A DNA stretch of 64,000 nucleotides from Paenibacillus_D tarimensis_A (GCA_041281825.1 CP166298.1:2542001-2606000); one strand, 5' to 3'. Positions 52,535-61,871 are shown, counted from the stretch's first letter. The notes: generated from the letters alone by a model not told the origin. Program-made: numbers and translations.

Positions 52535-52578
52535 AAGCCTCCATAACCGCTCGATCAAGCGAAATGGAGGCTTCTCTT
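52535..52578. terminator. Bidirectional terminator between yraN and the GH52 gene
   Basis: A 10-bp perfect stem AAGCCTCCAT/ATGGAGGCTT with a 19-nt loop; TCTCTT follows on plus and GATGCTTTTTCC on minus. It lies between the convergent ends. Confidence 0.75.
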
Positions 52579-52599
52579 GCATTTTCCCGGACTGCGCGG

Positions 52600-54705
52600 C
52601 TATTCCTTCAGCCAGAGGATGCTCGTTACGCCGCGCGGATAATATTTGCTTGCGGTGATTACGCCGGCGACGATCTGGTCGCTCCAGCTCCAGTAAGAAT
52701 GCTGCGGATGCGTGAGCCACGCGACATGCGCCGCATCGGCGGATTTGCCGGCATCGTCCCACTCGAAGCTGAGAATTTTACGGGCGATGAATTGGCACAG
52801 GTAGATTTTGCTGAGCCAGGAATTATCGCTTGTGGAAGACAGCTTCCAGCCTCCGTCCGGGAACAGGCAGACACCGGGTACGACGACCGTTTCGAAATGC
52901 TTGCGGAGCGCCTTGATGTATTCCGCGTATGGACCGTCTTCGTTTAACGCTTCCGCACAGCCGGTGACATAAGGGAAGATAAGCCCTTCGATGGCCGGAA
53001 TGATTTTAGAGTCGTTGCCGTTCTCAAGCACCGCCGGTATATAGCCGTCTTCCGTTACATGGGCGACAAGCGTGCCAGCGCATTTAACGGCTTGATCCGC
53101 CGCAAGCCGTGCAAGCTTCTCCCGTCCGCGACCACGGAATATTTTCTCCAGCGCAACATAAGACGCCCAGCATTTGCCGGCCAAATAAATGTTGTTCCGT
53201 GCTTGGCCGAGCGAGACGTCCAGACTGTCGTACGTCGTAATTTCGGCTCCGCCCATTGTGCGGCTGCTGTCCAGGCTCATGATGCCGTCGCGCCGGGCAG
53301 GATCGGGATGGTCACGGTTCAGCATACTTTCGAAGCAAGCTTCGACGATTTCCATATTCCGGTCAAGCCATGCGTTGTCTTTCGTCTTCTCAACGTAAGC
53401 CGCTGCGGTCAGCACCCAATTGATCAGCTGCTCATGCGTCATATGCGAGAAGCAGTCGTCGAGGCCATAACACTCGTAAGAGGAATACTCCGGTCTGGAG
53501 AATGTGTTGGCGACGCCCATATCATGCGTAAAGCTAATGCCTCCCGGATATTCCGTATCGTCTCCCGCAAAGCGAACCGTATCGCGGTAGCTGTAACGGC
53601 TCGTAAACAGGTCGAGCTCGTTTTTGACCGTCCAAGGGTTCATTTCAAGCTCGAAAAACAGCTGGTCGACCGTTAGATCGAACGTATTCATCATCCGGTA
53701 TTCGCCCTCGTTGACGACCCAAAGCGCTTCCCCTTCGCGGTCCAGCATTTGCGTCGAGCCGTAGTAGCTTCGTATCGCATGCGACAGCATAAACTTCTGG
53801 TCGCCGCTCAGCTTCGAGCCTTCAATCCATTCATCGGCTTTTACCGAAACGGCTGCGATCTCATCGAAGTGCTCCCATGCGAAGTCGGCTACGGATTCAA
53901 TGTTTTTGAAATAACGATTGTAGTAATAGGAAGTATCCATGCCTGCCGTCACGAGGCCGGCACGATGGAAGCAAATGACAAACCGGTACGTTTCCATGGC
54001 TCCCGCAGGCACCTCCATCAGAAGCGCTCCCGTTCCGCCAAGTCCGAACGTCCAGTTTTCTTTATGCTCGGTCTTTAGAATGTTCTCCATGCTGAAGCCC
54101 TGGGCCGATACAACGCGCGGGTCCTTGGTCGCTATAGCCGTATTGCGGCCTTGTCCGACACCGTTTATTGCACCTCCCGTCGTATCCCGCAAATGTCTCA
54201 TCGAGCTGTACGGATCATTGCCTTCAAAACCGAAAAATGCCCGCTTTGCCGATTTACCGCCCCGATTGTCCACCGTAAATTCGGCCAGTATCGCCGGAAC
54301 GAGCGCAAGCTTTAAATCTTCAGCAGATGACGCCGAAGGGTCAGGCACCGGGCGGACCTGGGAGTACAGCGTGAAGCTCATGATGCCGGAGTGCAGCGAA
54401 TCCGTGCCTGCGGCAAATTCGCGGGTGATCCGCTCCAGCGGAATCGGACGGACCAAATCTTGTTTTGCCTGTTCCTTTTCTTGCGTGGCCGTGTAACGCA
54501 AGCTCTCATCCGTGCCTCCGGAGAAAAAAGGAAACGCATCGTATCCCGTTCCGTCCTCGTTTTGCACCCCGATATACACCTTCTGATCCGGAGGCGCTCC
54601 CCGTTCCAGATCGAAGCCGCCGCAGGCGCCCGGAAATCCTAACGTGAAGCTGGAAAATGCGCCGATCGGAGCGTGATGAGCGTTGAAGAATTTGTTTTTC
54701 GTCAT
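52600..54705 (-). CDS. GH52 beta-xylosidase
   Basis: 701 residues, the length and order of family GH52 enzymes such as Geobacillus XynB2. N-terminal FFNAHHAPIGAFSSFTLGFPG, then WVVNEGEYRMMNTFDLTVDQ near 329-348, where the catalytic nucleophile Glu lies, and MGGAEITTYDSLDVSLGQ near 490-510, around the acid/base Asp. No signal peptide, so it is cytoplasmic and would cleave imported xylo-oligosaccharides to xylose. Divergent from an AraC-type regulator. A TTTGAT-17-TACGAT pair upstream may be its promoter; no clear CcpA site was seen. Confidence 0.93.
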   Translation of the reverse strand: MTKNKFFNAHHAPIGAFSSFTLGFPGACGGFDLERGAPPDQKVYIGVQNEDGTGYDAFPFFSGGTDESLRYTATQEKEQAKQDLVRPIPLERITREFAAGTDSLHSGIMSFTLYSQVRPVPDPSASSAEDLKLALVPAILAEFTVDNRGGKSAKRAFFGFEGNDPYSSMRHLRDTTGGAINGVGQGRNTAIATKDPRVVSAQGFSMENILKTEHKENWTFGLGGTGALLMEVPAGAMETYRFVICFHRAGLVTAGMDTSYYYNRYFKNIESVADFAWEHFDEIAAVSVKADEWIEGSKLSGDQKFMLSHAIRSYYGSTQMLDREGEALWVVNEGEYRMMNTFDLTVDQLFFELEMNPWTVKNELDLFTSRYSYRDTVRFAGDDTEYPGGISFTHDMGVANTFSRPEYSSYECYGLDDCFSHMTHEQLINWVLTAAAYVEKTKDNAWLDRNMEIVEACFESMLNRDHPDPARRDGIMSLDSSRTMGGAEITTYDSLDVSLGQARNNIYLAGKCWASYVALEKIFRGRGREKLARLAADQAVKCAGTLVAHVTEDGYIPAVLENGNDSKIIPAIEGLIFPYVTGCAEALNEDGPYAEYIKALRKHFETVVVPGVCLFPDGGWKLSSTSDNSWLSKIYLCQFIARKILSFEWDDAGKSADAAHVAWLTHPQHSYWSWSDQIVAGVITASKYYPRGVTSILWLKE

Positions 54706-54891
54706 CTGATTTCCAATCCCTTCCGGAATATTTTGTACTTTTCTAGACTCATCGTAACTAATATTATGGAAAGATCAAATAGACCGTTCTTGAACAAATT
54801 TACCCAAAACGTGCATAGCCGTTATTTTTTTATTATACTATGGTCATACCGGGCAGCTCGATGTTCCCGAAAAAAAAGAGGTGTGTACATT

Positions 54892-55812
54892 ATGCAGCTT
54901 TCAGAGCTTCCCGACGGCATGTCGAATACGCTGGACCATTCCGAATTGCCGTCAGTGGAATCTACGGCGAAGCTGTTTGCTTCGCATTACCGGCGGGTTG
55001 AAAAGCATTGGCGTTATCCGGAACACGTGCATCCGTTATTCGAGATTAATATGGTGCTCGAAGGCGAGCAGCTGATTCGTATCAATGGAACCGACTACTG
55101 GATGCAAGCCGGAGACCTGCTCATTATTTCCCCTAACCAGCCCCATGACAGCCGAGCGGACGGAGAGGGGCCAATGAGCTATTTTTGCCTACATTTCGAT
55201 ATTGATGACAAAACGTTCCGTCAGTTGCTGATCCGGACCAGAGCCTCATTTCCTGCGGATTCGAAGCTGACCGGGATGATTCGTCCGGTACTCGATAAGC
55301 TGATGGAGCTCACCAGGCGAAACGGACCGGTGCTGATGCCGCATAGAATGCAAGCGCTGTCGTCAATGTTCGAGCTGTTCTCTTGTCTGGGCGAAATGCT
55401 CTCGGAGGAAGAGGACGGCTTGTCCGACCTGTCACAGCATACACTGCAAATTGCGGGTAAAATAGCCGATTTCATTGACAATGCTCTATATGAAATTCAG
55501 AGCGACGAGCTTGCTTCCGCAGAAATGCCGCTGATTGCCGAAATTGCGGGCCGGCTGGGCTACAGTCCGTCGTATTGCAACCGCATCTTTCACCTTGTAT
55601 ACGGTATGTCGCCGAGACAATACGTGTCTTCAATGAAGCTTAAACAAGCGAAGCTGATGCTGCTTGACCCTAAGCTGTCGATCGAACAGATCGCGCGCAG
55701 ACTGGGTTACCGGGATATTTCCCACTTCAGCCGGCAGTTCAAACGGTGGACAGGGATGTCTCCCAGCCATTACAGGCAGCATTACGCCAGCCGTTTATAC
55801 GGGGGGAGCTAA
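54892..55812 (+). CDS. AraC-family transcriptional regulator
   Basis: 306 residues from ATG 54892 (AAGAGGTG upstream). A cupin sensor (about 20-110) has HWRYPEHVHPLFEINMVLEG and a MQAGDLLIISPNQPHDS pair typical of sugar sensors. The C-terminal double HTH (about 205-300) has EIAGRLGYSPSYCNRIFHLVYGMSPRQY and IEQIARRLGYRDISHFSRQFKRWTGMSPSHYR. It is divergent from the beta-xylosidase gene by 186 bp, so it most likely activates that gene in response to a xyloside. Confidence 0.9.
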   Translation: MQLSELPDGMSNTLDHSELPSVESTAKLFASHYRRVEKHWRYPEHVHPLFEINMVLEGEQLIRINGTDYWMQAGDLLIISPNQPHDSRADGEGPMSYFCLHFDIDDKTFRQLLIRTRASFPADSKLTGMIRPVLDKLMELTRRNGPVLMPHRMQALSSMFELFSCLGEMLSEEEDGLSDLSQHTLQIAGKIADFIDNALYEIQSDELASAEMPLIAEIAGRLGYSPSYCNRIFHLVYGMSPRQYVSSMKLKQAKLMLLDPKLSIEQIARRLGYRDISHFSRQFKRWTGMSPSHYRQHYASRLYGGS

Positions 55813-55822
55813 GAGAGAACCG

Positions 55823-55925
55823 CAAAGTGCGGTTATCCTGGCCTCGATTCCGCCGCTCGTTACGGCGATGTTCTTAATGAGACAGTTTTGCCGGAATTAC
55901 AAAAGACGTATCAAGAAGAGCTCCG
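55823..55925 (+). pseudogene. Remnant of a sugar ABC transporter permease (C-terminal end, frameshifted)
   Basis: In one frame 55823-55888 reads QSAVILASIPPLVTAMFLMR followed by QF; after a one-base shift in the TTTT run (55886-55889) it continues AGITKDVSR. This pattern (ASIP, a hydrophobic helix, then F-x-GIT near the end) resembles the C-terminus of CUT1-type permeases (MalG/MsmG-like). No start, no ribosome site and no 5' part are present. It sits directly behind the AraC gene. Recognised by eye and short, so tentative. Confidence 0.4.
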
Positions 55926-55949
55926 CTGCAGTATGCAGGGCTCTTCTTT
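55915..55949 (+). terminator. Terminator before the padR operon
   Basis: GAAGAGC/GCTCTTC closes a stem with an inner CTGCA/TGCAG and is followed by TTTC. A smaller AACCGCA/TGCGGTT hairpin without T-tract lies at 55818-55834 just after araC. Confidence 0.65.
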
Positions 55950-55983
55950 CATGCTTGCCTTTCGTATACATTTGGTATACTCT

Positions 55984-56021
55984 TATACATAGATAAACGA
56001 TGCATCGTTATACAATGTATA
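55984..56021. promoter_or_regulatory. Long palindromic operator candidate of padR
   Basis: A 38-bp imperfect dyad has outer arms TATACAT/ATGTATA and a perfect 14-bp centre AACGATGCATCGTT (55996-56009). It ends at the padR ribosome site region. PadR proteins often bind ATAC/ATGT dyads, so autoregulation is inferred. Confidence 0.6.
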
Positions 56022-56040
56022 AAAGGATGTGAAATCCTGC

Positions 56041-56373
56041 ATGAAAATAAACAAGGAACTGCTCAAAGGCAGCACGGTTACTCTTCTCCTATCCATGCTT
56101 GAAAATAAGGATATGTACGGATATGAGCTGATCAAGGAGATTGAGCGCCGGTCGGAGGGGGTTTTTGCGTTGAAGGAAGGGACGCTCTACCCGATACTGC
56201 ACGCGATGGAGGCGGAGCGTTGGGTGGAAGCTTATTGGCGGGAGCAGGATGGACGCAAACGCAAATATTACCGGATAACGGCGGAAGGCAAGACGCAGCT
56301 GCAGGAGAAAAAGCGGGAATGGAACGTGTTTCGATCTGCGGTAGACAGAGTCATCGGGGAGGCGTATGTATGA
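56041..56373 (+). CDS. PadR-family transcriptional regulator
   Basis: 110 residues from ATG 56041; an in-frame GTG at 56029 is an alternative because AAAGGA (56021-56026) is far from the ATG. The winged HTH reads LLLSMLENKDMYGYELIKEIERRSEGVFALKEGTLYPILHAMEAE, typical of the short PadR-s2 class. It overlaps the next gene (ATGTATGA). PadR genes of this type are usually paired with HAAS-domain membrane proteins, as here. Confidence 0.92.
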   Translation: MKINKELLKGSTVTLLLSMLENKDMYGYELIKEIERRSEGVFALKEGTLYPILHAMEAERWVEAYWREQDGRKRKYYRITAEGKTQLQEKKREWNVFRSAVDRVIGEAYV

Positions 56374-57692
56374 AAGGGATCGGACATTATGATGAAGTCA
56401 GACAGTTTACCCGGGCCGTGTCCGGCGAGATCAAGTGGAAGGAACCGAGGGCCGCGATTAGGGCAGAGCTCGAATCACACATTGGGGAAATTGCCGGCGA
56501 GCTTATCCAGGAGGGGATGGAACAAAACGACGCGGTCCGTCAAGCGGTTCTCCGGATGGGCGATCCGGTCGAAATCGGCAAGCGAATGCAGTCCGTTCAT
56601 AAACCGACAACCGATTGGGGCTTGCCAGGTTTGCTTGCACTGCTGCTCGGCATCGGGATATTTGCCATGTTTGCCGTTCAAGGCGTCATACAGGACAGAA
56701 TGCCGGGGTACGATTTAGTAGGCCGACATCTGGTTTCGGTTGTCGCCGGAGTGGGAGCGGCACTATTGTTGTGGCGAATGAACTACCGGAAAATTAGCGG
56801 ATATTCGAATGCGCTTTTTATGACCGGGATCGGTACGATAATTTTCGTTAATCTTTTCGGATTGGAACTGAATGGAACGAAACGGTATATAGAATTCTTG
56901 GGATTTACGGTGGATATGATGTCGGCGGCTCTGTTTTTTCTGCTTGTTTCGGCGTCAGGTATGAAGCCGGCCAAAGAATGGGGAACTGTCGAATCGATCA
57001 AGCAGCTTGCACTCCGGTTAATGCTGCCGGAAATTCTGTTTCTGATGGCACACGCGCATCTGGTCGGTTTTTATTACGCTGTAGGCTTTTTTATCATAGT
57101 ATGGTTGACGCGAAAGTCGATGCTGCATTTCATCTTACAAACAGTCGGTGTGATCATTCCGGTATTTATTTATTTCATGCACACCTCTGTTTTTGGAAGA
57201 TCTGATTACATAGTTCAACGCTTAACCGGATTTATCCGAATGGATGACCCGCAGAACAGCGATTATTATACCTATGTTTCGATAGAGACCATACGAAATG
57301 CGGGATGGTGGGGTCAAGGTTATGCGGCTTCAGCGAATATGCTGCCCTATATCCATACGGAGTCGTTGTTTACCTTCATGATCTACAGCTTCGGTTGGAG
57401 CTTGGGACTGTTTATTTCAGGTGCGGTCTTTGCTTTTATTATCTATGTATCAAGGTTGGTCATGAAGATCCGGGAACCGTTCGGCAAGCGGCTCGCAGCG
57501 AGTATTTTGGGTCTGCTTTCGATCCAATTCATATGGTCGGTCTTTATGTGTATCGGCTGGGCTCCGTTCGTCGGCGTTTCGCTGCCGTTTGTAAGTTATG
57601 GCAACACTTTAATCATTCTGCATTGCGCGGCTGCCGGCCTTATTTTCAGCGTCACCCGGCGAAGAAGGCTGCCGTTGCCGACAGCCGCGTAA
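56370..57692 (+). CDS. HAAS-domain SEDS (FtsW/RodA/SpoVE-like) membrane protein
   Basis: 440 residues. Residues 1-75 form a helical HAAS/permease-prefix domain (AAIRAELESHIGEIAGELI, then AVRQAVLRMGDPVEIGKRM), the usual partner of PadR regulators. About ten membrane helices follow. SEDS landmarks are GWWGQGY near 312 and GVSLPFVSYG near 407. Canonical SEDS polymerases have HTDF with a catalytic Asp; here the matching motif is HTESLFTFMIYSFGW, so Asp is replaced by Glu. A specialised or altered glycan polymerase, or a non-enzymatic flippase-like role, is possible. Confidence 0.8.
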   Translation: MKGIGHYDEVRQFTRAVSGEIKWKEPRAAIRAELESHIGEIAGELIQEGMEQNDAVRQAVLRMGDPVEIGKRMQSVHKPTTDWGLPGLLALLLGIGIFAMFAVQGVIQDRMPGYDLVGRHLVSVVAGVGAALLLWRMNYRKISGYSNALFMTGIGTIIFVNLFGLELNGTKRYIEFLGFTVDMMSAALFFLLVSASGMKPAKEWGTVESIKQLALRLMLPEILFLMAHAHLVGFYYAVGFFIIVWLTRKSMLHFILQTVGVIIPVFIYFMHTSVFGRSDYIVQRLTGFIRMDDPQNSDYYTYVSIETIRNAGWWGQGYAASANMLPYIHTESLFTFMIYSFGWSLGLFISGAVFAFIIYVSRLVMKIREPFGKRLAASILGLLSIQFIWSVFMCIGWAPFVGVSLPFVSYGNTLIILHCAAAGLIFSVTRRRRLPLPTAA

Positions 57693-57791
57693 ACGGACAA
57701 TCTTTTCATGATCGAAGCCATTTATTCTTCTTTCTTTTTAAAATCCGTCTACCGAATCTATATCAAAATAGATACTCTGATGTTATACCGT

Positions 57792-59372
57792 CTACATCGT
57801 CTCCATCCTTCGGTCCAGACACCGGTACTGAATCGCTTCCGCAATATGCTCGGCTTCGATATCGCCGCGGTCGTTCACGTCCGCAATCGTACGCGCCAGC
57901 TTAAGAATGCGGTCATGTGCACGCAGGCTAAGACCGAGCGATTGATAGGCCTGCCTGAGGAGCGTCTCGGCATCGGGCTTGAGGGCACAAGCCTCGCGTA
58001 AAGCCCGGCCGTTCAGCTCGCTGTTCCAGCCAACGCCCGTCTTCTTCCGACGGGTGATTTGCCGTTCTCTGGCGGCCATAATCAACTGGAGCATTTGCTC
58101 GGACGACATCCCGGGAGCCGCGGTATAAGCGCCGGGACGCGGAACCTCAACCTGCAAATCGATTCGGTCCAGCAGCGGTCCAGATATTTTAGCCCGGTAG
58201 GCGGCGATCTTGTTCGATGTGCAGGTGCATCGATGCGGATCGCTTTCATCGCCATAATACCCGCAAGGACAGGGGTTCATCGAGGCGGCTAGCATGAAAT
58301 GGGAAGGATAACGGAAGACGGCTCTCGTTCTTGCAATCGTTACGCTTCGGTCTTCAAGAGGCTGTCGCAGCACTTCCAGTACGTTCCTGGAAAATTCCGG
58401 CAGCTCGTCAAGAAACAGAATGCCGCGGTGGGCAAGCGTCACTTCGCCCGGCTTCGGAATCGTTCCCCCGCCGATTAGCCCGCCGGCGGATATGGTATGA
58501 TGCGGGGAGCGGAACGGCCGCTGCCGGATCAGAGATGCTGTGCCGGGAACAAGCTTACCGGATACACTGTATATTTTCGTCACTTCAAGCGACTCGTCGT
58601 TTTCAAGCGGCGGAAGAATGCCGGGGAGCCGGCGGATAAGCATTGTTTTTCCCGTTCCGGGAGGTCCGGAGAGCAGGATGTTATGCCGCCCGGCTGCAGC
58701 TGTCAACAAGGCGCGTTTGGCATGATGCTGACCGATTACGTCGCTGTAGTCGGTTTTGTCGTAAGTCTCTTCTTGAACACTGCCGTTTGATTGAGAAATA
58801 ATGCTTTCTAAGGATTCATCTGTTTTTGAATTGGCGGTAAAGGTTATATCTGTTACTTCCGAAACACCGGACTTCCCCGCGGCCACCTCTTTTAAATGAG
58901 AAACGGGGAGCAGATCCATGCCTTCAACCAGGGAAGCCTCACCATAGTTGCATTGCGGGAGGACAACGCGGCGAATTCCGCTGCTGCACGCTTCCATTGC
59001 CATGGGAAGCACGCCTGGGACTGCGCGGATGCTGCCGTCCAGAGCAAGCTCCCCGATAATAAGCGTGTTCGCAAATAAATCGCCGTTTATCTGTCCGCTT
59101 GCCGTCAGTACGCCGATCGCAATCGCCAGATCGTAGGCCGTTCCTTCCTTTCGCAGATCGGCCGGGGCCAAGTTTACGGTAATGCGTTCGAGCGGAAAGG
59201 TGAAACCGCAGTTTTTGACGGCGGAACGGACGCGTTCTACCGATTCCCGAACCGCGGGATCGGGCAGGCCCACAACGCTAACCTGGGGGAGGCCGTTTGC
59301 AATATCGACCTCCACTTCGATTAATCGTCCGTCTACGCCATATACACTTGCACTGATCTGTTTGGTATACAT
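57792..59372 (-). CDS. comM: YifB/ComM family Mg-chelatase-like AAA+ ATPase
   Basis: 526 residues from ATG 59372 (GGAGG 11 nt upstream). An N-terminal Lon-like fold (about 15-165, VSVVGLPDPAVRESVERVRSA) is followed by AAA+ with Walker A SGPPGTGKT (about 213) and Walker B ILFLDELPEF, plus a Cys-rich CPCGYYGD...C zinc segment and a C-terminal Mg-chelatase domain. ComM is a hexameric helicase that drives branch migration in transformation. dprA, also a transformation gene, is 2.6 kb away. Confidence 0.92.
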   Translation of the reverse strand: MYTKQISASVYGVDGRLIEVEVDIANGLPQVSVVGLPDPAVRESVERVRSAVKNCGFTFPLERITVNLAPADLRKEGTAYDLAIAIGVLTASGQINGDLFANTLIIGELALDGSIRAVPGVLPMAMEACSSGIRRVVLPQCNYGEASLVEGMDLLPVSHLKEVAAGKSGVSEVTDITFTANSKTDESLESIISQSNGSVQEETYDKTDYSDVIGQHHAKRALLTAAAGRHNILLSGPPGTGKTMLIRRLPGILPPLENDESLEVTKIYSVSGKLVPGTASLIRQRPFRSPHHTISAGGLIGGGTIPKPGEVTLAHRGILFLDELPEFSRNVLEVLRQPLEDRSVTIARTRAVFRYPSHFMLAASMNPCPCGYYGDESDPHRCTCTSNKIAAYRAKISGPLLDRIDLQVEVPRPGAYTAAPGMSSEQMLQLIMAARERQITRRKKTGVGWNSELNGRALREACALKPDAETLLRQAYQSLGLSLRAHDRILKLARTIADVNDRGDIEAEHIAEAIQYRCLDRRMETM

Positions 59373-59437
59373 AAAAAAGAGCACCTCCAACGAAATATCG
59401 GCGAAGGTGCTTCCTTACGGTCCCATTTAATGGATAT

Positions 59438-59466
59438 ATTATCGCACCGGGCCGTTTTTTTGTCAA
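59438..59466 (-). promoter_or_regulatory. comM promoter
   Basis: Minus strand: consensus TTGACA (59466..59461), exact 17-nt spacer, GATAAT (59443..59438), 65 nt before the start codon. Confidence 0.82.
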
Positions 59467-59720
59467 TTCGCTGCGTCAAATGATTCGTTGAATTTCAGTC
59501 GACCGGCAATTATTAATTTGTTACTTTGTGTTCATAATAAACAAGAATTGGTATCGAGACGCTCGCTGACGGTTTTCGTTCTCAAATTGAGATGAAAATC
59601 ATATTAAAAAGTTTATATTTTTTGTTGTTGAAAATAAGGTAACCCGTCCCGAAAAGTGTTACAATAAGTAAGGTTTTGTTACATATTGAGGATGAAGCTG
59701 CGGATAGGAGGATTTCGTGA
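59467..59720. other. comM-sucC intergenic region
   Basis: No gene supported. On the plus strand an extended -10 TGT-TACAAT (59660-59665) lies 55 nt before sucC, without a convincing -35, and GGAGG lies just before the sucC ATG. The rest is AT-rich. Confidence 0.5.
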
Positions 59721-60881
59721 ATGAATATCCATGAGTATCAAGGCAAAGAAGTCCTGAAGCAATACGGTGTTGTTGTACCGGAGGGAAAAGTGGCGTTTAC
59801 CGTTGATGAAGCGGTTGAAGCTGCACAGTCTCTGGGCACGCCGGTCGTTGTGGTAAAGGCGCAAATTCATGCTGGCGGCCGCGGTAAAGCCGGCGGTGTC
59901 AAGGTTGCGAAAAATCTGGACGAGGTTCGTTCGTATGCCACGGAAATTCTGGGCAAGGTGCTCGTAACGCACCAAACGGGACCGGAAGGCAAAGAGGTAA
60001 AACGTCTGCTGATTGAACAGGGCTGCGACATCAAGAAAGAATACTACATCGGGGTCGTCGTCGACCGCGGTACCGGCAGCGTTGTTATGATGGCCTCGGA
60101 AGAAGGCGGTACGGAAATCGAAGAGGTTGCCGCTCATTCGCCTGAGAAAATTTTCAAAGAGGCCATTGATCCCGCAGTAGGTTTACAGGCATTCCAAGCG
60201 CGTAAACTTGCTTACGCCATTAACATCCCGAATGAGCTTGTAAACAAAGCGGTTAAATTCATGCTCGCGCTCTATACGGCATTCGTTGAGAAGGACTGTT
60301 CGATTGCGGAGATCAATCCGCTCGTCGTAACCGGAGACGGCAACGTGATGGCGCTTGACGCCAAATTGAACTTCGATTCCAATGCGCTGTACCGTCATAA
60401 GGACATTGTAGCGCTGCGCGACCTGGAAGAAGAAGATGAGAAAGAAATTGAAGCGTCTAAGTTTGACTTAAGTTATATCGCCCTTGACGGCAACATCGGC
60501 TGTATGGTCAATGGTGCAGGTCTGGCCATGGCTACGATGGACATTATTAAATATTACGGCGGCGACCCGGCCAACTTTCTTGACGTAGGCGGCGGCGCAA
60601 CGACGGAGAAAGTAACGGAAGCGTTCAAAATCATTCTGTCCGACGAGAAAGTGAAGGGTATATTCGTTAATATTTTCGGCGGAATCATGCGTTGCGACGT
60701 CATTGCTAACGGTGTTATCGAAGCAGCGAAACAGATTGGCCTTGACCGTCCGCTTGTAGTCCGTCTGGAAGGTACGAATGTGGAACTCGGCAAGCAAATT
60801 TTGAACGATTCGGGTCTTAACATTGTCGCTGCGGATTCGATGGCTGACGGCGCTCAGAAAATTGTGGACCTCGTTAAGTAA
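59721..60881 (+). CDS. sucC: Succinyl-CoA ligase [ADP-forming] beta subunit
   Basis: 386 residues; AGGAGGA upstream. MNIHEYQGKEVLKQYGV at the N-terminus and an ATP-grasp domain with VVKAQIHAGGRGKAGGVK (about 43-60) are diagnostic; the C-terminal CoA-ligase domain has GGDPANFLDVGGGATTEKV and NIFGGIMRCDVIANG. TCA cycle enzyme acting with SucD. Confidence 0.96.
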   Translation: MNIHEYQGKEVLKQYGVVVPEGKVAFTVDEAVEAAQSLGTPVVVVKAQIHAGGRGKAGGVKVAKNLDEVRSYATEILGKVLVTHQTGPEGKEVKRLLIEQGCDIKKEYYIGVVVDRGTGSVVMMASEEGGTEIEEVAAHSPEKIFKEAIDPAVGLQAFQARKLAYAINIPNELVNKAVKFMLALYTAFVEKDCSIAEINPLVVTGDGNVMALDAKLNFDSNALYRHKDIVALRDLEEEDEKEIEASKFDLSYIALDGNIGCMVNGAGLAMATMDIIKYYGGDPANFLDVGGGATTEKVTEAFKIILSDEKVKGIFVNIFGGIMRCDVIANGVIEAAKQIGLDRPLVVRLEGTNVELGKQILNDSGLNIVAADSMADGAQKIVDLVK

Positions 60882-60935
60882 TTCGACCATTATGTTCTTC
60901 AACATACGAAATCATGTAGGGGATGTGAGCCTTCG

Positions 60936-61871
60936 ATGAGTATTTTGGTAAGTAAAGATACGAAAGTCATTACGCAAGGCATTACCGGCGCAACCGGGCT
61001 CTTCCATGCGAAGGGTGCACTGGAATACGGAACGCAAATGGTCGGCGGCGTTACGCCGGGCAAAGGCGGCACGAACGTTGACATTACGCTGGACAACGGC
61101 GAAGTCGTTTCATTGCCGGTCTTCAATACGGTAGCGGAAGCAAAAGCCGCGACAGGCGCAACGGCTTCCGTCATCTATGTTCCTCCGGCATTCGCGGCAG
61201 ACGCCATTATGGAAGCGGTAGACGCGGAGATGGACCTGGCGATCTGTATTACGGAAGGAATTCCTGTTCTGGATATGGTTAATGTCAAACGGTACATGTC
61301 CGGACGCAAAACCCGTCTGATCGGACCGAACTGTCCTGGCGTTATTACGCCGGAAGAATGCAAAATCGGCATTATGCCGGGTTACATTCATATGAAAGGC
61401 CATGTCGGCGTCGTATCGCGAAGCGGAACATTGACCTATGAAGCCGTTCATCAGTTGTCCACGCGCGGCATCGGACAATCGTCTGCGGTAGGTATCGGAG
61501 GCGACCCGGTGAAGGGCTCCGAATTTATCGATATTCTGAACCTCTTTAACGAAGATCCGGACACGTACGCCGTAATCATGATCGGTGAGATTGGCGGTAC
61601 TGCGGAGGAAGAAGCGGCAGAATGGATCAAAGCCAATATGAAAAAGCCTGTCGTCGGATTTATCGGCGGCGCAACGGCGCCTCCTGGAAAACGGATGGGC
61701 CATGCGGGCGCGATCATTTCCGGCGGCAAAGGAACGGCAGCCGAGAAAATCGCAACGCTTGAGGCGTGCGGCATTAAAGTCGCTCCAACGCCTTCGGAAA
61801 TGGGCTCCACGCTTGTTAGCGTGCTTGAAGAGCGCGGCATTCTTGACCAATGCATCACCCGTAAAGCTTAA
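60936..61871 (+). CDS. sucD: Succinyl-CoA ligase [ADP-forming] alpha subunit
   Basis: 311 residues; GGGGATG ribosome-like region upstream. CoA-binding Rossmann domain at the N-terminus (TKVITQGITGATGLFHAKGALEYGT split by turns), GPNCPGVITP near 128, and the phosphohistidine in GHAGAIISGGKG (about 250). Forms the heterotetramer with SucC. Followed by a strong terminator. Confidence 0.96.
   Translation: MSILVSKDTKVITQGITGATGLFHAKGALEYGTQMVGGVTPGKGGTNVDITLDNGEVVSLPVFNTVAEAKAATGATASVIYVPPAFAADAIMEAVDAEMDLAICITEGIPVLDMVNVKRYMSGRKTRLIGPNCPGVITPEECKIGIMPGYIHMKGHVGVVSRSGTLTYEAVHQLSTRGIGQSSAVGIGGDPVKGSEFIDILNLFNEDPDTYAVIMIGEIGGTAEEEAAEWIKANMKKPVVGFIGGATAPPGKRMGHAGAIISGGKGTAAEKIATLEACGIKVAPTPSEMGSTLVSVLEERGILDQCITRKA

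Noticed and set aside
53059..53676. 205-codon plus-strand frame over the GH52 gene
   Set aside because: Shadow frame; Arg/Ile-rich, no ribosome site.
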